Under the pieces are notes generated by a model. It had not been told where the DNA came from, did not search any database, and was given only the letters and a program-made list of their open reading frames with translations. From Cryomorpha ignava (GTDB taxonomy: Bacteria; Bacteroidota; Bacteroidia; Flavobacteriales_D; Cryomorphaceae), in assembly GCF_010686655.1 (NCBI RefSeq), contig NZ_JAAGVY010000008.1, positions 81,758 to 145,757 on the forward strand: a stretch of DNA of 64,000 nucleotides. Direction: 5' to 3'. The translations under genes were made by a program, and so were the position numbers. Positions within the stretch are counted from its first letter, which is position 1, and every line of letters starts with the position of its first letter. Shown one piece after another: positions 1 through 9,029 of this stretch.

Positions 1-203
1 AAGGCAACGGCCAGGAGGCGCATTAAAAGAATAAGCAGATGCTTTAAACGGTTCTGACTTTGCGTTTGATGTTTAATTTCCTTCAGAAACCGCACATTGG
101 TAAAGGGAATGCGCTTAAACCTCCTGAAATTAAAAAGGTGTATGATAACGGGTATCGCAAGGGCAGCAAGGGCGTAAAGAAAAGCTGGATATAAAAACTG
201 CAT
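1..203 (-). CDS. BatA-type N-terminal double-transmembrane protein (partial, 3' end outside window)
   Basis: Only the first 67 codons are in the window, starting at the ATG on 203. The visible N-terminus begins MQFLYPAFLYALAALAIPVI, followed by an IHLFNFRRFKRIPFTNVRFL region. This is the hallmark of the Bacteroidota BatA/N-terminal double-transmembrane family: a first membrane helix, then a basic cytoplasmic segment with the F-T-N-V-R-F-L motif, then a second hydrophobic stretch (LLILLMRLLAVA). Family members are inner-membrane proteins, often with a von Willebrand or glutamine-amidotransferase-like region later in the chain; that part is not visible. A Bacteroidota-type promoter lies 32-61 bases upstream. 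Family assignment is confident; the exact role is unknown. Confidence 0.8.
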   Translation of the reverse strand, partial: MQFLYPAFLYALAALAIPVIIHLFNFRRFKRIPFTNVRFLKEIKHQTQSQNRLKHLLILLMRLLAVA

Positions 204-234
204 ACAGACGTACTCGTTTATGATCGTCGGGGGT

Positions 235-264
235 CAAATATACATTGAATGTTTTAAGAATCAA
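235..264 (-). promoter_or_regulatory. Promoter of the BatA-type gene
   Basis: Read on the minus strand, TTG (262-264) is followed after 19 bases by TATATTTG (235-242). This fits the Bacteroidota sigma-A consensus TTTG-N19-TAnnTTTG. It lies 32 bases upstream of the ATG at 203. Confidence 0.55.
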
Positions 265-480
265 GGATGCGCGCACACCGGATTAATAAAACCTGTTAAT
301 GCTGCGTGTTTCAGCTCTGATAAGACATTTAAGTGTCTGACCAATAGAGTTCAATAACCAGACGCGCGAACTTTCGACCATAGGGAGTGCGTACATATGC
401 CAAGGAGTCCCGCTGTGGCGGGATGACTGTTTGCAAAAGAGGTGCAAAGCAGATAGCGGACTTTATATAAAGATGCTATT

Positions 481-1455
481 TTAATAAGGAAGCGCGTCGG
501 TACTATCAAAAGTAGAATTGGTAAGTTGCTCTTCTTTCTTTGACTCCAGGTTGCGTTTAAATATTTGTAAAACACCGTCAATTCGCTTATTATAATAAAT
601 TGATTTTCCGGATTTAGCCCAGGCGGGATACGCAGCATTCTCTATTACGAATTTAGGTCCAAGACCATTTTCTGAAGAGTAATCATAAACTTCTAACTGC
701 CCGTTTATAGCAATAGCTACCTGCTTACCATCAGGCGACCAGTCGTAGCTCGACATGCGCGAAGAGGTTTCGTAGAGGGAATAATTCTTCATTTCGTTTT
801 CGTCAAAAAGCATAAACGAATTTTTATTTGGCTCATTTTGAATATACGAAATCTGTTTTTCGCCCGGCACGATGCGCAGCGAGTTACGCGCGCCTCCTCG
901 TAGTCCGATTTCACTCATTTGTCCGCTTTCCAAATCTTTTCGATAAAGGGTCTCAAAGCGCCCATCGGTTGACTTGAAATACAAAGCCTCTTTTTTTGAA
1001 GGACTCCAGAGTGGTTCAGACTCAATAGATTCTTTAGTAGTAATACGTACTAAGTTTGACCCATCTAGATTGCTGGTGTAAATGTCACGGTTGTTTTCGG
1101 CTGACGACATGAAGGCAAGTTTATTGCCATTTGGCGACCAGGCGGGGAAGCCTTCGATTGCCGGACTGTTCGTTACGTTTACTGTCTCGCCGCTCTCTAA
1201 ATCGTATATATAAACATCCCAGTTGCCAAAGTCTTCGCTCATATAGGCAAGTTTTGTGCGGTCGGGAGATAACATTGGTTTTGAGATTTTTACCGAATCA
1301 TTTAAGAGCGGTTCGATATTCCCTTTTCCGTTCATTTTATAGAGTTGCTCAATGCCGGTTTCTTTGGTGATTAGTAAAATGGGATCTTTGCCTTTATCAG
1401 AAGTGCACGAAGCCAGTATTAGAAAGGGCAAGCAGAGAAGTAAAAGTTGTTTCAT
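481..1455 (-). CDS. TolB-like beta-propeller (PD40) lipoprotein
   Basis: A protein of 324 residues from the ATG at 1455; an in-frame TTG six bases further upstream is less likely. It has a lipoprotein signal peptide with lipobox LASC and the lipidated Cys at residue 17. After that come five to six PD40/WD40-like blades, each opening with a SPDG/SPNG-type turn (SPDRTKLAYMS, SPNGNKLAFMSS, SPDGKQVAIAI), as in TolB propellers. It is presumably anchored in a membrane facing the periplasm or cell surface. No Tol-Pal neighbours are present, so a general binding or scaffold role is more likely than a true TolB function. The specific function is unknown. Confidence 0.8.
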   Translation of the reverse strand: MKQLLLLCLPFLILASCTSDKGKDPILLITKETGIEQLYKMNGKGNIEPLLNDSVKISKPMLSPDRTKLAYMSEDFGNWDVYIYDLESGETVNVTNSPAIEGFPAWSPNGNKLAFMSSAENNRDIYTSNLDGSNLVRITTKESIESEPLWSPSKKEALYFKSTDGRFETLYRKDLESGQMSEIGLRGGARNSLRIVPGEKQISYIQNEPNKNSFMLFDENEMKNYSLYETSSRMSSYDWSPDGKQVAIAINGQLEVYDYSSENGLGPKFVIENAAYPAWAKSGKSIYYNKRIDGVLQIFKRNLESKKEEQLTNSTFDSTDALPY

Positions 1456-2297
1456 TTCCAAATTTTATTGAGCGACGAATGTACACAGATTATAATTTTA
1501 GGGCGGATGGTTAGTTTTAAATTTTGGTAAATGGGATTTAAAGGGATGCCAAGTAATAAGGACTTGTGGGAAAAGAGTTGCCACTAATGTGGTTATTGAG
1601 CATGTCGAAATGCACGAATAAAGATTTTGTGGCGGGAAAAAAATTGCCACGAACTTAGCGAAAGCGATCTCACCGAAGGTAATGCACGAATAAGTGTTTT
1701 GTGTTTATTTTTCTGTTGGGTCGTTCTTAAAAATTAAATCCACTTATGAACCATTAAAATGTGCGGTGGCGCCCTTCAGGGATCTTATCTCTATACACAT
1801 CGTCAGGTGAAATTCAATTTTTAATTTTAGATCATACAATTGTCTGAATACCAAGGCCTTCCCGCACCCTATCCCAAATTAGCGTAACGACTCACGAATA
1901 CCTTATAAAATAAACACTTATGAGTAAAAGGGCACCACCGCACACCTCTTATAAGGGAATAATGGTATTCATAAAAATACCACCTCACCACGACCTGAAG
2001 GTTATCTGAAATTATGGTTCTCATGGAACATTAATGTGTGCGTTGGAAGCTCCCCATTTAGGCGATGTGCTGAGCTTGTCGAAGTAGGTTGGGTGTGCGC
2101 GAAGCATTGATAGACAGTGCTTTGGATTGTCGTAGAAATGGATTTATTGAAATAAGGATTCTAAAAGTATCATATTTCTTCGCTCCTACATTATACCAAG
2201 TAAGTTAGATCTCAAAAGATGTGTTGCATTGAGCGGCGTCGAAATGTGTATAGAGATTAGCTCAGTGATGGGGCGGGAAGGCGTTTTTATGGAACTA
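1456..2297. other. Non-coding 0.84-kb intergenic region with degenerate repeats
   Basis: I see no convincing gene. The region holds a near-perfect 16-bp inverted pair (GTGCGGTGGCGCCCTT at 1761-1776 and its complement at 1928-1943, one mismatch), each arm preceded within about 20 bases by CACTTATGA. It also has several copies of a GAGCnTGTCGAAATG-type motif (1598-1613, 2070-2083, and a weaker one at 2231-2247). The 25-bp stretch at 1589-1613 recurs with one change at 27920-27944. It looks like a decayed mobile or repeat-rich spacer. Confidence 0.6.
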
Positions 2298-3287
2298 TCA
2301 CTCACCACCTTTAGTCATTCCCAATTTCTCTTCTGCAAAAGCAGAAATAGCCTCGAAAACCTCAGGAACAGCTCCAGATTGTAAATCGCTGGCAATAACG
2401 TGGTTGTTTGCCGTTGGGAATTCAACCAAAACGTTTTTATCGGCTGGTGTGCCTAGGTTTTTATGCATATCACGCACAGCAGATACTTTAATCACCGGGT
2501 CTTGATTTTCTTCATTCCGGTAATAAACACCGCTAAAAACAGGGCAATGCACTTCCCGATAGGTGTCATTGGTGGCAATCGTTTCTACCAATTCTTCAAG
2601 CGCCACAACCGCTTCAAGTCTATAGGTAGAATACCAGAATTTCTTGTATTCATCGCTCGCTTCAACGGTTCTAAAATCGCCACCAAAAACGAGTCTGGCA
2701 ATTTGCAAACCCCAGGGATCGTTCAGCAGAAATGCAGCAGGATCGTTTATTTCCATATTGGGCGAAAAGTTAATCAGGCCTTTTATTTCGGGATAGGTTG
2801 CAGCGAGCTTAATGGCGAGCGTGCCCCCGGTCGAAGTGCTCATTATTACTACTTCGTCGCCCAGATTTTTGGCTATGGCATATGCCTCCTTTGCAGAATT
2901 CCAGAGACGGTCGGCGGTGAGTTGAACCATTGCATCAGTGGTGTCTATGCCGTGATCTGAAAGCCGAGCCAGATAAAGATTGCAACCGTATTTCTCTGCG
3001 AATCGCACATGTGTTGGGAAACCTTCGCGTCGGCTGGCCGAAAACCCGTGGAGGTAAAGTATGGACACCTTCGTTTTGGATTTTATTGATGGATCGTTCC
3101 AAACAATTTTCGCTTCATTCCCTCGTTTCAGCGTGTGCAGCGCATTCTGATTGTTTACAAAGTCTTGTAACTCTGTATGATTCTCAGGGATTACAGAGAG
3201 GGCAGAGCCGTATTCGGGTGTTTTTGGCGACGGCCCCAGAAAATACACAATTGCCAGAAGCAGAATAGTTAAGAGGAGCTTTATCAT
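2298..3287 (-). CDS. Alpha/beta hydrolase with N-terminal membrane anchor
   Basis: A 329-residue alpha/beta-hydrolase. Residues 1-18 form a hydrophobic signal or anchor (MIKLLLTILLLAIVYFLG). The oxyanion-hole loop is LYLHGFSASR (about 77-86). The nucleophile elbow is MSTSTGG, with the predicted serine at 152; the usual first Gly of GxSxG is Ser here. The acid is probably the Asp of NQDPVIKVSA, and the His is H296 in NNHVIASD. This arrangement resembles carboxylesterase and monoglyceride-lipase-like serine hydrolases. The substrate cannot be read from the sequence. The gene stands alone, with 90 bp to the next gene on the same strand. Confidence 0.8.
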   Translation of the reverse strand: MIKLLLTILLLAIVYFLGPSPKTPEYGSALSVIPENHTELQDFVNNQNALHTLKRGNEAKIVWNDPSIKSKTKVSILYLHGFSASRREGFPTHVRFAEKYGCNLYLARLSDHGIDTTDAMVQLTADRLWNSAKEAYAIAKNLGDEVVIMSTSTGGTLAIKLAATYPEIKGLINFSPNMEINDPAAFLLNDPWGLQIARLVFGGDFRTVEASDEYKKFWYSTYRLEAVVALEELVETIATNDTYREVHCPVFSGVYYRNEENQDPVIKVSAVRDMHKNLGTPADKNVLVEFPTANNHVIASDLQSGAVPEVFEAISAFAEEKLGMTKGGE

Positions 3288-3377
3288 AGCTGCAAATTTG
3301 ATTTATTTATCAATACGAAGCGTATTAAAAATGGGTACGCACTTAGCAATCCGGTGATTTGATTTTTAGAATTAAAC

Positions 3378-4148
3378 TCAGTATTTCTCAAAGGCGCCAA
3401 GTCCAAACAGGGCAAAATCGTATTTAACCGGATCTTCCGGGTCTAATTTTCTTAGCTTTTCTGTGAGTTCTACAACAGCTTTCCAGTCGTCTTGCTTACG
3501 CGAAAGGAGTTTGAGTTTGCGCGCAACACGCGAAGTGTGCACATCGAGCGGGAGATATAGCTGGGCGGGCGACATGGTTTTCCAAATTCCGAAATCTACG
3601 CCCTTTTCGTCTGATCGAATCATCCAACGCAAATACATATTCATCCGCTTGGCAGCAGATCCTTTTAAGGGATCGGGTAGGTGCTTTTTGCTTCTCACCA
3701 AATGTGGGCCAGAGAAGAAATTAGTTTTAAATGTATTCCATCCGGTACCGGGATTTTGCAAATCGACTTTAAAACTTTCGGCTATAGCGTTTTCCAGCCC
3801 GCCTTCTGATCTGTATATTCGCTGCAAAGCATTTAAAAAAGCCAGCAAATCATCGTAATTAAATGTGCGGTGAACAAATCCCTGAAACCGGGCTAAGTCT
3901 TTCTCCTTAAAGTTGAGAATAAAATCGTGCGGAGCATTGTCCATCAACTCCATTAGTTTTAGCGCATTGTTAATGATGGTTTTGCGCTGACCCCAGGCAA
4001 TTACAGATGTCAGGAAGCCAGCGATTTCAATATCTTCCTTCTTTGAAAAGCGATGTGGAATCTGAATAGGATCGGTCTCAATAAAATCGGTGCGATTGTA
4101 TTGTTCAGCCTTTTCATTCAGTAAAACTATTAATTCTGATTTCTTCAA
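3378..4148 (-). CDS. TIGR02757/DUF2400 family protein
   Basis: A 256-residue protein of the conserved Bacteroidota family TIGR02757 (DUF2400). Recognisable blocks are [17 protein letters not shown] near residue 30, [11 protein letters not shown], and [17 protein letters not shown] followed by [13 protein letters not shown] at the C-terminus. Length is normal for the family. The V-H-T-S-R-V-A block and closing D-F-A-L-F-G-L-G resemble features of helix-hairpin-helix DNA glycosylases, which suggests a nucleic-acid role; that is inference. It overlaps the upstream ABC ATPase gene by 4 bp, so the two are translationally coupled. Confidence 0.85.
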   Translation of the reverse strand: MKKSELIVLLNEKAEQYNRTDFIETDPIQIPHRFSKKEDIEIAGFLTSVIAWGQRKTIINNALKLMELMDNAPHDFILNFKEKDLARFQGFVHRTFNYDDLLAFLNALQRIYRSEGGLENAIAESFKVDLQNPGTGWNTFKTNFFSGPHLVRSKKHLPDPLKGSAAKRMNMYLRWMIRSDEKGVDFGIWKTMSPAQLYLPLDVHTSRVARKLKLLSRKQDDWKAVVELTEKLRKLDPEDPVKYDFALFGLGAFEKY

Positions 4149-4819
4149 ATTGCAATTTTTGGCAGTGGCGCTGCAAATTTACCATCAACCATCGTAAGTG
4201 TTCGATCGGCCATTTTTGCCAGATCTTTATTATGAGTTACGATTACAAAAGTTTGATTGAATTCCTGGCGAAGCTCAAAAAACAAGTTGTGCAGATGGTT
4301 TGCATTTTTTGAATCGAGATTTCCTGAAGGTTCGTCGGCAAAGATTACTGCGGGACTGTTCATCAATGCGCGAGCTACGGCCACGCGTTGTTGCTCACCG
4401 CCAGACAGCTGTCCGGGTTTGTGATCTTTCCGGTGGCTCAAGCCCAGCCTTTCTAGCAATTCCGATGCGCGGATAGCTGCTTTTTCTTTGTTTAAGCCGG
4501 CAATAAAACCGGGCATACACACATTTTCCAGTGCAGTAAACTCGGGTAATAAGTGATGAAACTGAAAAATAAATCCGATTTCCTGATTTCGGAAAACCGA
4601 CAATTCACTTTTACTGAGTTTGTTAATATTCGTGCCTTTAATAAACAGACTACCCGAAGTAGCTTTATCAAGCGTGCCAAGAATTTGCAGCAAAGTTGTT
4701 TTTCCCGCACCTGAATCGCCGACAATTGAAACCACTTCTCCAGCTTTTATCTCCAGATTCACGCCCTTTAACACCTCTAAATCACCGTAAGTTTTTATAA
4801 TTTTACTCGCCTTGATCAT
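4145..4819 (-). CDS. LolD-like ABC transporter ATP-binding protein
   Basis: A 224-residue ABC ATPase of the LolD/MacB/FtsE group. Walker A is GDSGAGKTT (34-42). The signature [15 protein letters not shown] follows, and Walker B with the catalytic Glu and D-loop reads [13 protein letters not shown]. The H-loop is in [10 protein letters not shown]. Short single-domain ATPases with this profile energise FtsX-like permeases that release lipoproteins or export signals. The permease is not next to it; the downstream overlapping gene is a DUF2400 protein. A -7-like box TATCTTCG lies just upstream (4827-4834). Assignment to lipoprotein release (LolCDE) is likely by family but not proven. Confidence 0.85.
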   Translation of the reverse strand: MIKASKIIKTYGDLEVLKGVNLEIKAGEVVSIVGDSGAGKTTLLQILGTLDKATSGSLFIKGTNINKLSKSELSVFRNQEIGFIFQFHHLLPEFTALENVCMPGFIAGLNKEKAAIRASELLERLGLSHRKDHKPGQLSGGEQQRVAVARALMNSPAVIFADEPSGNLDSKNANHLHNLFFELRQEFNQTFVIVTHNKDLAKMADRTLTMVDGKFAAPLPKIAI

Positions 4820-4983
4820 AAGCCTGCGAAGATAGGGTTTGTGAGTAAATGAAACGAAGGGTTTTCGGAAATTATAATTTGAGGCAAAAGAATGAGCTCG
4901 GCTTTTATTCCTGTTTATAGTTTAAGGCATAAAAACAGCTTTACATCATTGGATCACCTTAGCAAATAGTTGGATCAGACTCG

Positions 4984-5340
4984 CTACTCTGCTGGAACAT
5001 TACTGCTCACTATTTGCAAACCCACAATAGAAATAACAAGTGTTGAGAGAAAAAATAAGCGCCAAAAGGTTATCGGTTCTTTAAATAAAATAATCCCCAT
5101 TATCACTGTTCCAATCGCACCTATGGCACCCCATACGGCATATGCTGTTCCTACCGGTATGGCATTCTCGCCACCCATAGCTTTAAAAAGAAGCAGCATG
5201 CTTATGCTTACGCAAATAATAAAGGAGAGCAACCACATCCACATTTCTTTGCCTGAGGCATGTTGAGCTTTTCCAAGACTTATTGCAAAGCCCGTTTCAA
5301 ATAGACCGCCGATCAATAGAAATATCCAGTTTATACCCAT
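4984..5340 (-). CDS. SMR-family efflux protein, Gdx/SugE-like
   Basis: A 118-residue protein with four membrane helices, typical of the small multidrug resistance family. The essential membrane-embedded glutamate is E15 in the first helix (GGLFETG). The third helix region reads IPVGTAYAVWGAIGAIG, which matches the guanidinium-exporter (Gdx, formerly SugE) subtype better than the Qac subtype represented by EmrE. Guanidinium/H+ antiport is therefore the best guess, but subtype was judged by eye. I found no guanidine riboswitch motif upstream. It is not fused to a neighbour. Confidence 0.8.
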   Translation of the reverse strand: MGINWIFLLIGGLFETGFAISLGKAQHASGKEMWMWLLSFIICVSISMLLLFKAMGGENAIPVGTAYAVWGAIGAIGTVIMGIILFKEPITFWRLFFLSTLVISIVGLQIVSSNVPAE

Positions 5341-5509
5341 TTGGATGTCAGTTAATTAAGTGTAATTTATCGAAAAGAACGCCATCATCTTTTATCGTAG
5401 CGGCTTACCCTCTTGATATATCGATTAGAAACGAATGTCATTTAAGCAGGGCAATCTGCTTGCTGTCATTCGCCGAAAAGGAAAAGCTTGACCCAATTAG
5501 AAAAAAGGC

Positions 5510-5638
5510 TTATTTATATTTCTTGTGTTTTTTCTTTTTCTTCGATCGGGCATTCATATACCTCGCAAAAATAATTAAGGCAACAATAAAGCCGATTACA
5601 AGTCCTAATTGTGTAGTGAGTCCAACTGCTAAGATCAT
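5510..5638 (-). CDS. Putative 42-residue single-pass membrane microprotein with Lys-rich tail
   Basis: A short open frame from ATG (5636-5638) to TAA (5510-5512). The translation starts MILAVGLTTQLGLVIGFIVA, continues as one hydrophobic helix to about residue 25, then has a cytoplasm-type tail containing five consecutive lysines and ending HKKYK. The helix followed by positive charges obeys the positive-inside rule and would give an N-out, C-in topology. It lies between the SMR gene and the DUF5686 gene, both on the same strand and both leaving room for it. No homologue is recognised. It could still be a chance frame, although the clean hydrophobic-plus-basic design argues for a real protein. 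Confidence 0.45.
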   Translation of the reverse strand: MILAVGLTTQLGLVIGFIVALIIFARYMNARSKKKKKHKKYK

Positions 5639-5675
5639 AGTGTTTAAGATTTTCAGGCAAAAGGTATAAAATATA

Positions 5676-8288
5676 TTACTGGAAAGAAATTAAATCGGTA
5701 GTAATTCCCAATTGAATTCTGAAATCAGCGTATTTTCCATCCAGAAATGCACCGGTAACATCAATTCTAAAAAACCGGAATAAATTATCGATGCTGTATC
5801 CTACCTCTAAATAATGATTAACCGTGGGGGTAATAATGTGGTTGATATTGATGTTTTCTTTCACCCCGGTTAGCCGCAAAACGCGGATATTGGTAAGCAG
5901 AAACTGACGAAACTCGTAATTAATCCAAGTGCTTACGTATTGATCGTTAGTGGAATAATCGTAGTAGGGAGCAATAGAGTAACCCTGCATTTGCGCGAAG
6001 CGGGTAAATATGGTTTGATTTCCCATAAAGTGGGCGTAATCCATAAATTCCATGGTATTGTTGCGCAAAAACTTACCGGCCTCACTGCGTACAGCAATTT
6101 TTCCAAATAGGTTGAGGTCAAAGCGGTATTTCACTTCAATTTTCGCCAGGTCGTAATCTGCTGTAGATTCGTAAACACCCGGAATGGCCTTAACATAAGT
6201 TACATTAATCTCGGGTGGGTTGTTTGCTTTTGAATACGTTTCGCCGCTTTTATAATAGCGCGACCAGGGCTTCCAGGTAAAACCCAGATAAACTTTAAAA
6301 GCCCGTGAACGTCCAAAATGAGTATCTGGCATTTCGAGGCTTACGGGTGCATTTTCTGAATATTCTTTCTTAGGATTGTCAAACCACACATAATCGGTAT
6401 TGTTAAACGTTTCGATGCGCTCGGTAAAAATTACCGATGGTTTTAATTTGAGGTTATGCCTTACGCGATGTTCCCAATTGGTTTCAATAAACTTTTTGTC
6501 GTACACCCGCATAAAGTGGTTTTCTACAAAGAGCGACGAAATTGCATCGGTAAATGTGGCAATAGGTTCACGTTCATTAAACTGGCTGTAATAATAGCCG
6601 CCTTCTACATTTATCTTGCTTCCTTTCATCAGGCCTTTACCATATGAAAATTCAGATTTTAGAGTTCCAAACCCTCGGTTTCGCGCGAAAGCATACCGGA
6701 AAACTGGAGAAATCTCTAGCTTCCTGTCCTTGTCAATACGTTTGAAATAGCTAAGTGCGTATTTAAAGTTCCATCCATCTACGCTATTAAACCGGATAGA
6801 TGCGAGTGCATTTTTTATCTGGAGGGTATTGTCATTTCCCAAGTCATATCTGTTGCCCCATACTAAGTCATAGATTTTAAACTCTTTACCGGTATTAAGC
6901 GTGTCGCCTTCTTCGCGTTTTATTTGCTCTATGGCCAGGCTGTCTTGAAGATCATATCCTTTTTCTTCGCGAACAGTGAGTGGAATAGGGCGTTTTAGTG
7001 CCCAATAAGTGCTGTCGTTACCATAAGCTGTCGAATCTATTTTTACATCCCGCGACTGTATTACAGCGGGCTCATCGGTCTGTTGGCGCTCCTGCTTTTC
7101 GTATTGGCGCATGAGGTGTCTCAATTCCTTTCGGGTAAGCTCTTCGCCATTCATCAGTTTGTCTTCTGATGATTTTTTTGCCTTTTCCAAATCGGTTTCC
7201 GGTTTGCTGTCGCGAGATTCTATGGCTTCCTGTTCTGTTTTTTCGTCGAGTACCGTAAAGGTGTCTGCCAGTTCGTTATTTACTGTAATGTCGTATTTGC
7301 TCACCGTTGCGAGGTATTGAAACTCAAATGTAAATCCAAGAATTTTTCCTGTACCATCGTACTTGTGCGATACCGGCATCCATACACTGGGTTTTATTGG
7401 TGCAAAAACTTGATTTACTTCAATGCGAATTCCCTGAATTACAAAGTAGAGATCTATACTGTGAATAGCCCAAAGATCTTCTACAACATATATTTTTCCG
7501 GCAAAAACATCTTCGCCGCGGCTACGCGGAATAACCTGAATTTCATTTATTTGATAGCCTCTATCAGAAAAAGTACTCACGTATTTAAACTTGTAGTATG
7601 CGAAAGCTTTTGGCGAAAAAGGAGAGATAAGACCGGCAATCTCAGGTTCATACAGCGAGCTGTTAATATAATTCATCGGGCTCGTATTTTGGTCGTCGCC
7701 AGTGCTGCGAATACTAATTACCCGCTCTTTATAATCGCCTGGCCTGGTGTAGGTTATTTCCGAAACCGATTCTGTAACAAAGGTCGCCGAGGTATCTAGC
7801 CCTTCTTTTTTCAATGTCTTTTCCAAAAACCAGGGTGCATCAACCAGTCGGCCACCTCCTTTTAAATACACCTCGCATGTATAATGGTTTACTTGCTGGC
7901 GGTGATAGCTGCTTTTAGCAATGGCTTTTCGCATAATTTTATAGGCCGGGTCTTCCTTTCCTCCGTCTATTTCGGCGGCTTGTAAGGAGTATGCTTGCTG
8001 TTGTAAAACGATGTCGCGCGTTAGCAATTCACTGGCGACAGTTACCGAAATCTGCTCGCTTTTATAGCCTAGAAATTGAAAACTTATGGAATAGGTGCCC
8101 GGTGAAAGCCGAAGTTCGTATTTCCCAATTTGGTTTGTAACACTGCCCGAACCGGTTTGCTGCACATAAATTGTAGTAAAAGGCAGAGGTTCGCCGTCCT
8201 GGTCAATTACTGTTCCCCTTATGCCTTGGGCTTTTGCCAATGCAGGAATAAATAATATAGGAATGAGAAAAAGGAAAAATCTATTCAT
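5676..8288 (-). CDS. DUF5686 outer-membrane protein with carboxypeptidase-regulatory-like domain
   Basis: An 870-residue exported protein. A signal peptide (MNRFFLFLIPILFIPALAKA) precedes a CarboxypepD-regulatory-like beta-sandwich at about 21-100, recognised by GIRGTVIDQDGEPLPFTTIYV and the closing F-L-G-Y-K motif. A DUF5686 region follows, starting with YKIMRKAIAKSSYHRQQ. The C-terminal half is rich in alternating aromatic and polar strands (for example WTWKPWSRYY-type segments) and ends in Phe-Gln, as expected for an outer-membrane barrel related to TonB-dependent receptors without a plug. Members are common in Bacteroidota and their substrates are unknown. The gene appears monocistronic, with 741 bp before the next plus-strand gene. 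Confidence 0.85.
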   Translation of the reverse strand: MNRFFLFLIPILFIPALAKAQGIRGTVIDQDGEPLPFTTIYVQQTGSGSVTNQIGKYELRLSPGTYSISFQFLGYKSEQISVTVASELLTRDIVLQQQAYSLQAAEIDGGKEDPAYKIMRKAIAKSSYHRQQVNHYTCEVYLKGGGRLVDAPWFLEKTLKKEGLDTSATFVTESVSEITYTRPGDYKERVISIRSTGDDQNTSPMNYINSSLYEPEIAGLISPFSPKAFAYYKFKYVSTFSDRGYQINEIQVIPRSRGEDVFAGKIYVVEDLWAIHSIDLYFVIQGIRIEVNQVFAPIKPSVWMPVSHKYDGTGKILGFTFEFQYLATVSKYDITVNNELADTFTVLDEKTEQEAIESRDSKPETDLEKAKKSSEDKLMNGEELTRKELRHLMRQYEKQERQQTDEPAVIQSRDVKIDSTAYGNDSTYWALKRPIPLTVREEKGYDLQDSLAIEQIKREEGDTLNTGKEFKIYDLVWGNRYDLGNDNTLQIKNALASIRFNSVDGWNFKYALSYFKRIDKDRKLEISPVFRYAFARNRGFGTLKSEFSYGKGLMKGSKINVEGGYYYSQFNEREPIATFTDAISSLFVENHFMRVYDKKFIETNWEHRVRHNLKLKPSVIFTERIETFNNTDYVWFDNPKKEYSENAPVSLEMPDTHFGRSRAFKVYLGFTWKPWSRYYKSGETYSKANNPPEINVTYVKAIPGVYESTADYDLAKIEVKYRFDLNLFGKIAVRSEAGKFLRNNTMEFMDYAHFMGNQTIFTRFAQMQGYSIAPYYDYSTNDQYVSTWINYEFRQFLLTNIRVLRLTGVKENININHIITPTVNHYLEVGYSIDNLFRFFRIDVTGAFLDGKYADFRIQLGITTDLISFQ

Positions 8289-8416
8289 ATTTTAAAACCT
8301 TGTGACGGCTAATGGTTGAAAAAAGTAACAACAAGCACAAATTTAAGTTAAAGATTGAGTTTAATGACAGGTAATTTTAAATGAAGCCTTTTGGTTGATT
8401 TTATGCGCTGAAAATA

Positions 8417-8439
8417 GTCTCGAGTCGCTAGTCTCGCGG
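8417..8439. repeat. 23-bp GTCTCGAGTCGCT repeat, copy 1
   Basis: GTCTCGAGTCGCTAGTCTCG plus three bases. The same element occurs at 27514-27536 with two substitutions. Both are intergenic. It is partly palindromic around CTCGAG. Confidence 0.6.
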
Positions 8440-8800
8440 CAGTTTATGGAAAAAGTAGAATTTATTGTTCCAATCGGATCGTTATGTTGTAGAATGGAAG
8501 AAGAAAGAGAGTTGAATGTAGTAAATCAGAATATTTTTCGTCGTGGAAAATTGGAATTTGTGGTGTTCTGTATTTATGGTTGGGTAATGGGGTCAGAATG
8601 AAGTTTCATTAATCGCAAACGCAACAAAAACCATCATTAATGAAAAATGTGATATAGGAGAGCCGCGATGCTCCGCATCTCTTTCTGTCGCGTTTAAAGA
8701 GATTGTTGAAATCAATCACATAAATAGTCTAATCATCAATTTTTGCCGCAGCATTACAATATCAGCGAATCCCCTAAAACATTATCTCAAAAACCACCTT

Positions 8801-8856
8801 GCGGGACGCCAGAAAAAGCCACCCGTAGTTTACCAAGCCAAAGGCATGGCGAGACG
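8801..8856. repeat. 56-bp interspersed intergenic repeat, copy A
   Basis: Begins GCGGGACGCCAGAAAAAGCC and contains CCGTAGTTTA and AAGCCAAAGGCAT. It aligns without gaps to 12169-12224 with 5 differences in 56 positions. It carries no reading frame and lies in the spacer before sucC. Confidence 0.8.
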
Positions 8857-8978
8857 CCACGCTAAAAAGCGTGGTAAACTGAGGGTGTTCGAGGAGTGAC
8901 TATATGCAAGCTGTTATCCAAAATAACCCACCAAACCCGGACCCCAATCATAAATCATAAATCTGAAATCAAGATTCC

Positions 8979-9009
8979 TTTGAATAATTAACAGGGCTGC
9001 GTACATTTG
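8979..9009 (+). promoter_or_regulatory. sucC promoter
   Basis: TTTG (8979-8982), a 19-base spacer, then TACATTTG (9002-9009). This is an exact match to the Bacteroidota consensus TTTG-N19-TAnnTTTG. The sucC ATG follows 21 bases later, giving a short leader. Confidence 0.75.
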
Positions 9010-9029
9010 CGGCAAACAAAAATATACCC

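Larger units (their letters stand above)
8289..9029. other. Non-coding 0.74-kb intergenic region with repeats
   Basis: No believable gene; a 68-codon frame at 8395-8601 starts at TTG and has no coding character. The region contains GTCTCGAGTCGCTAGTCTCG (8417-8436), a sequence shared with 27514-27533; a GATGC-TCC-GCATC hairpin near 8668-8680; a 56-bp interspersed repeat (8801-8856); a CCACGC-loop-GCGTGG hairpin (8857-8874) flanked by AGTTTACCA and TGGTAAACT; and the sucC promoter. Confidence 0.6.

Noticed and set aside
5341..5509. Guanidine riboswitch upstream of the SMR gene
   Set aside because: I looked for the conserved guanidine-I and guanidine-III motifs on the minus strand and saw none.
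8395..8601. 68-codon plus-strand frame
   Set aside because: TTG start, no domain or signal character, and it lies in repeat-rich spacer DNA.
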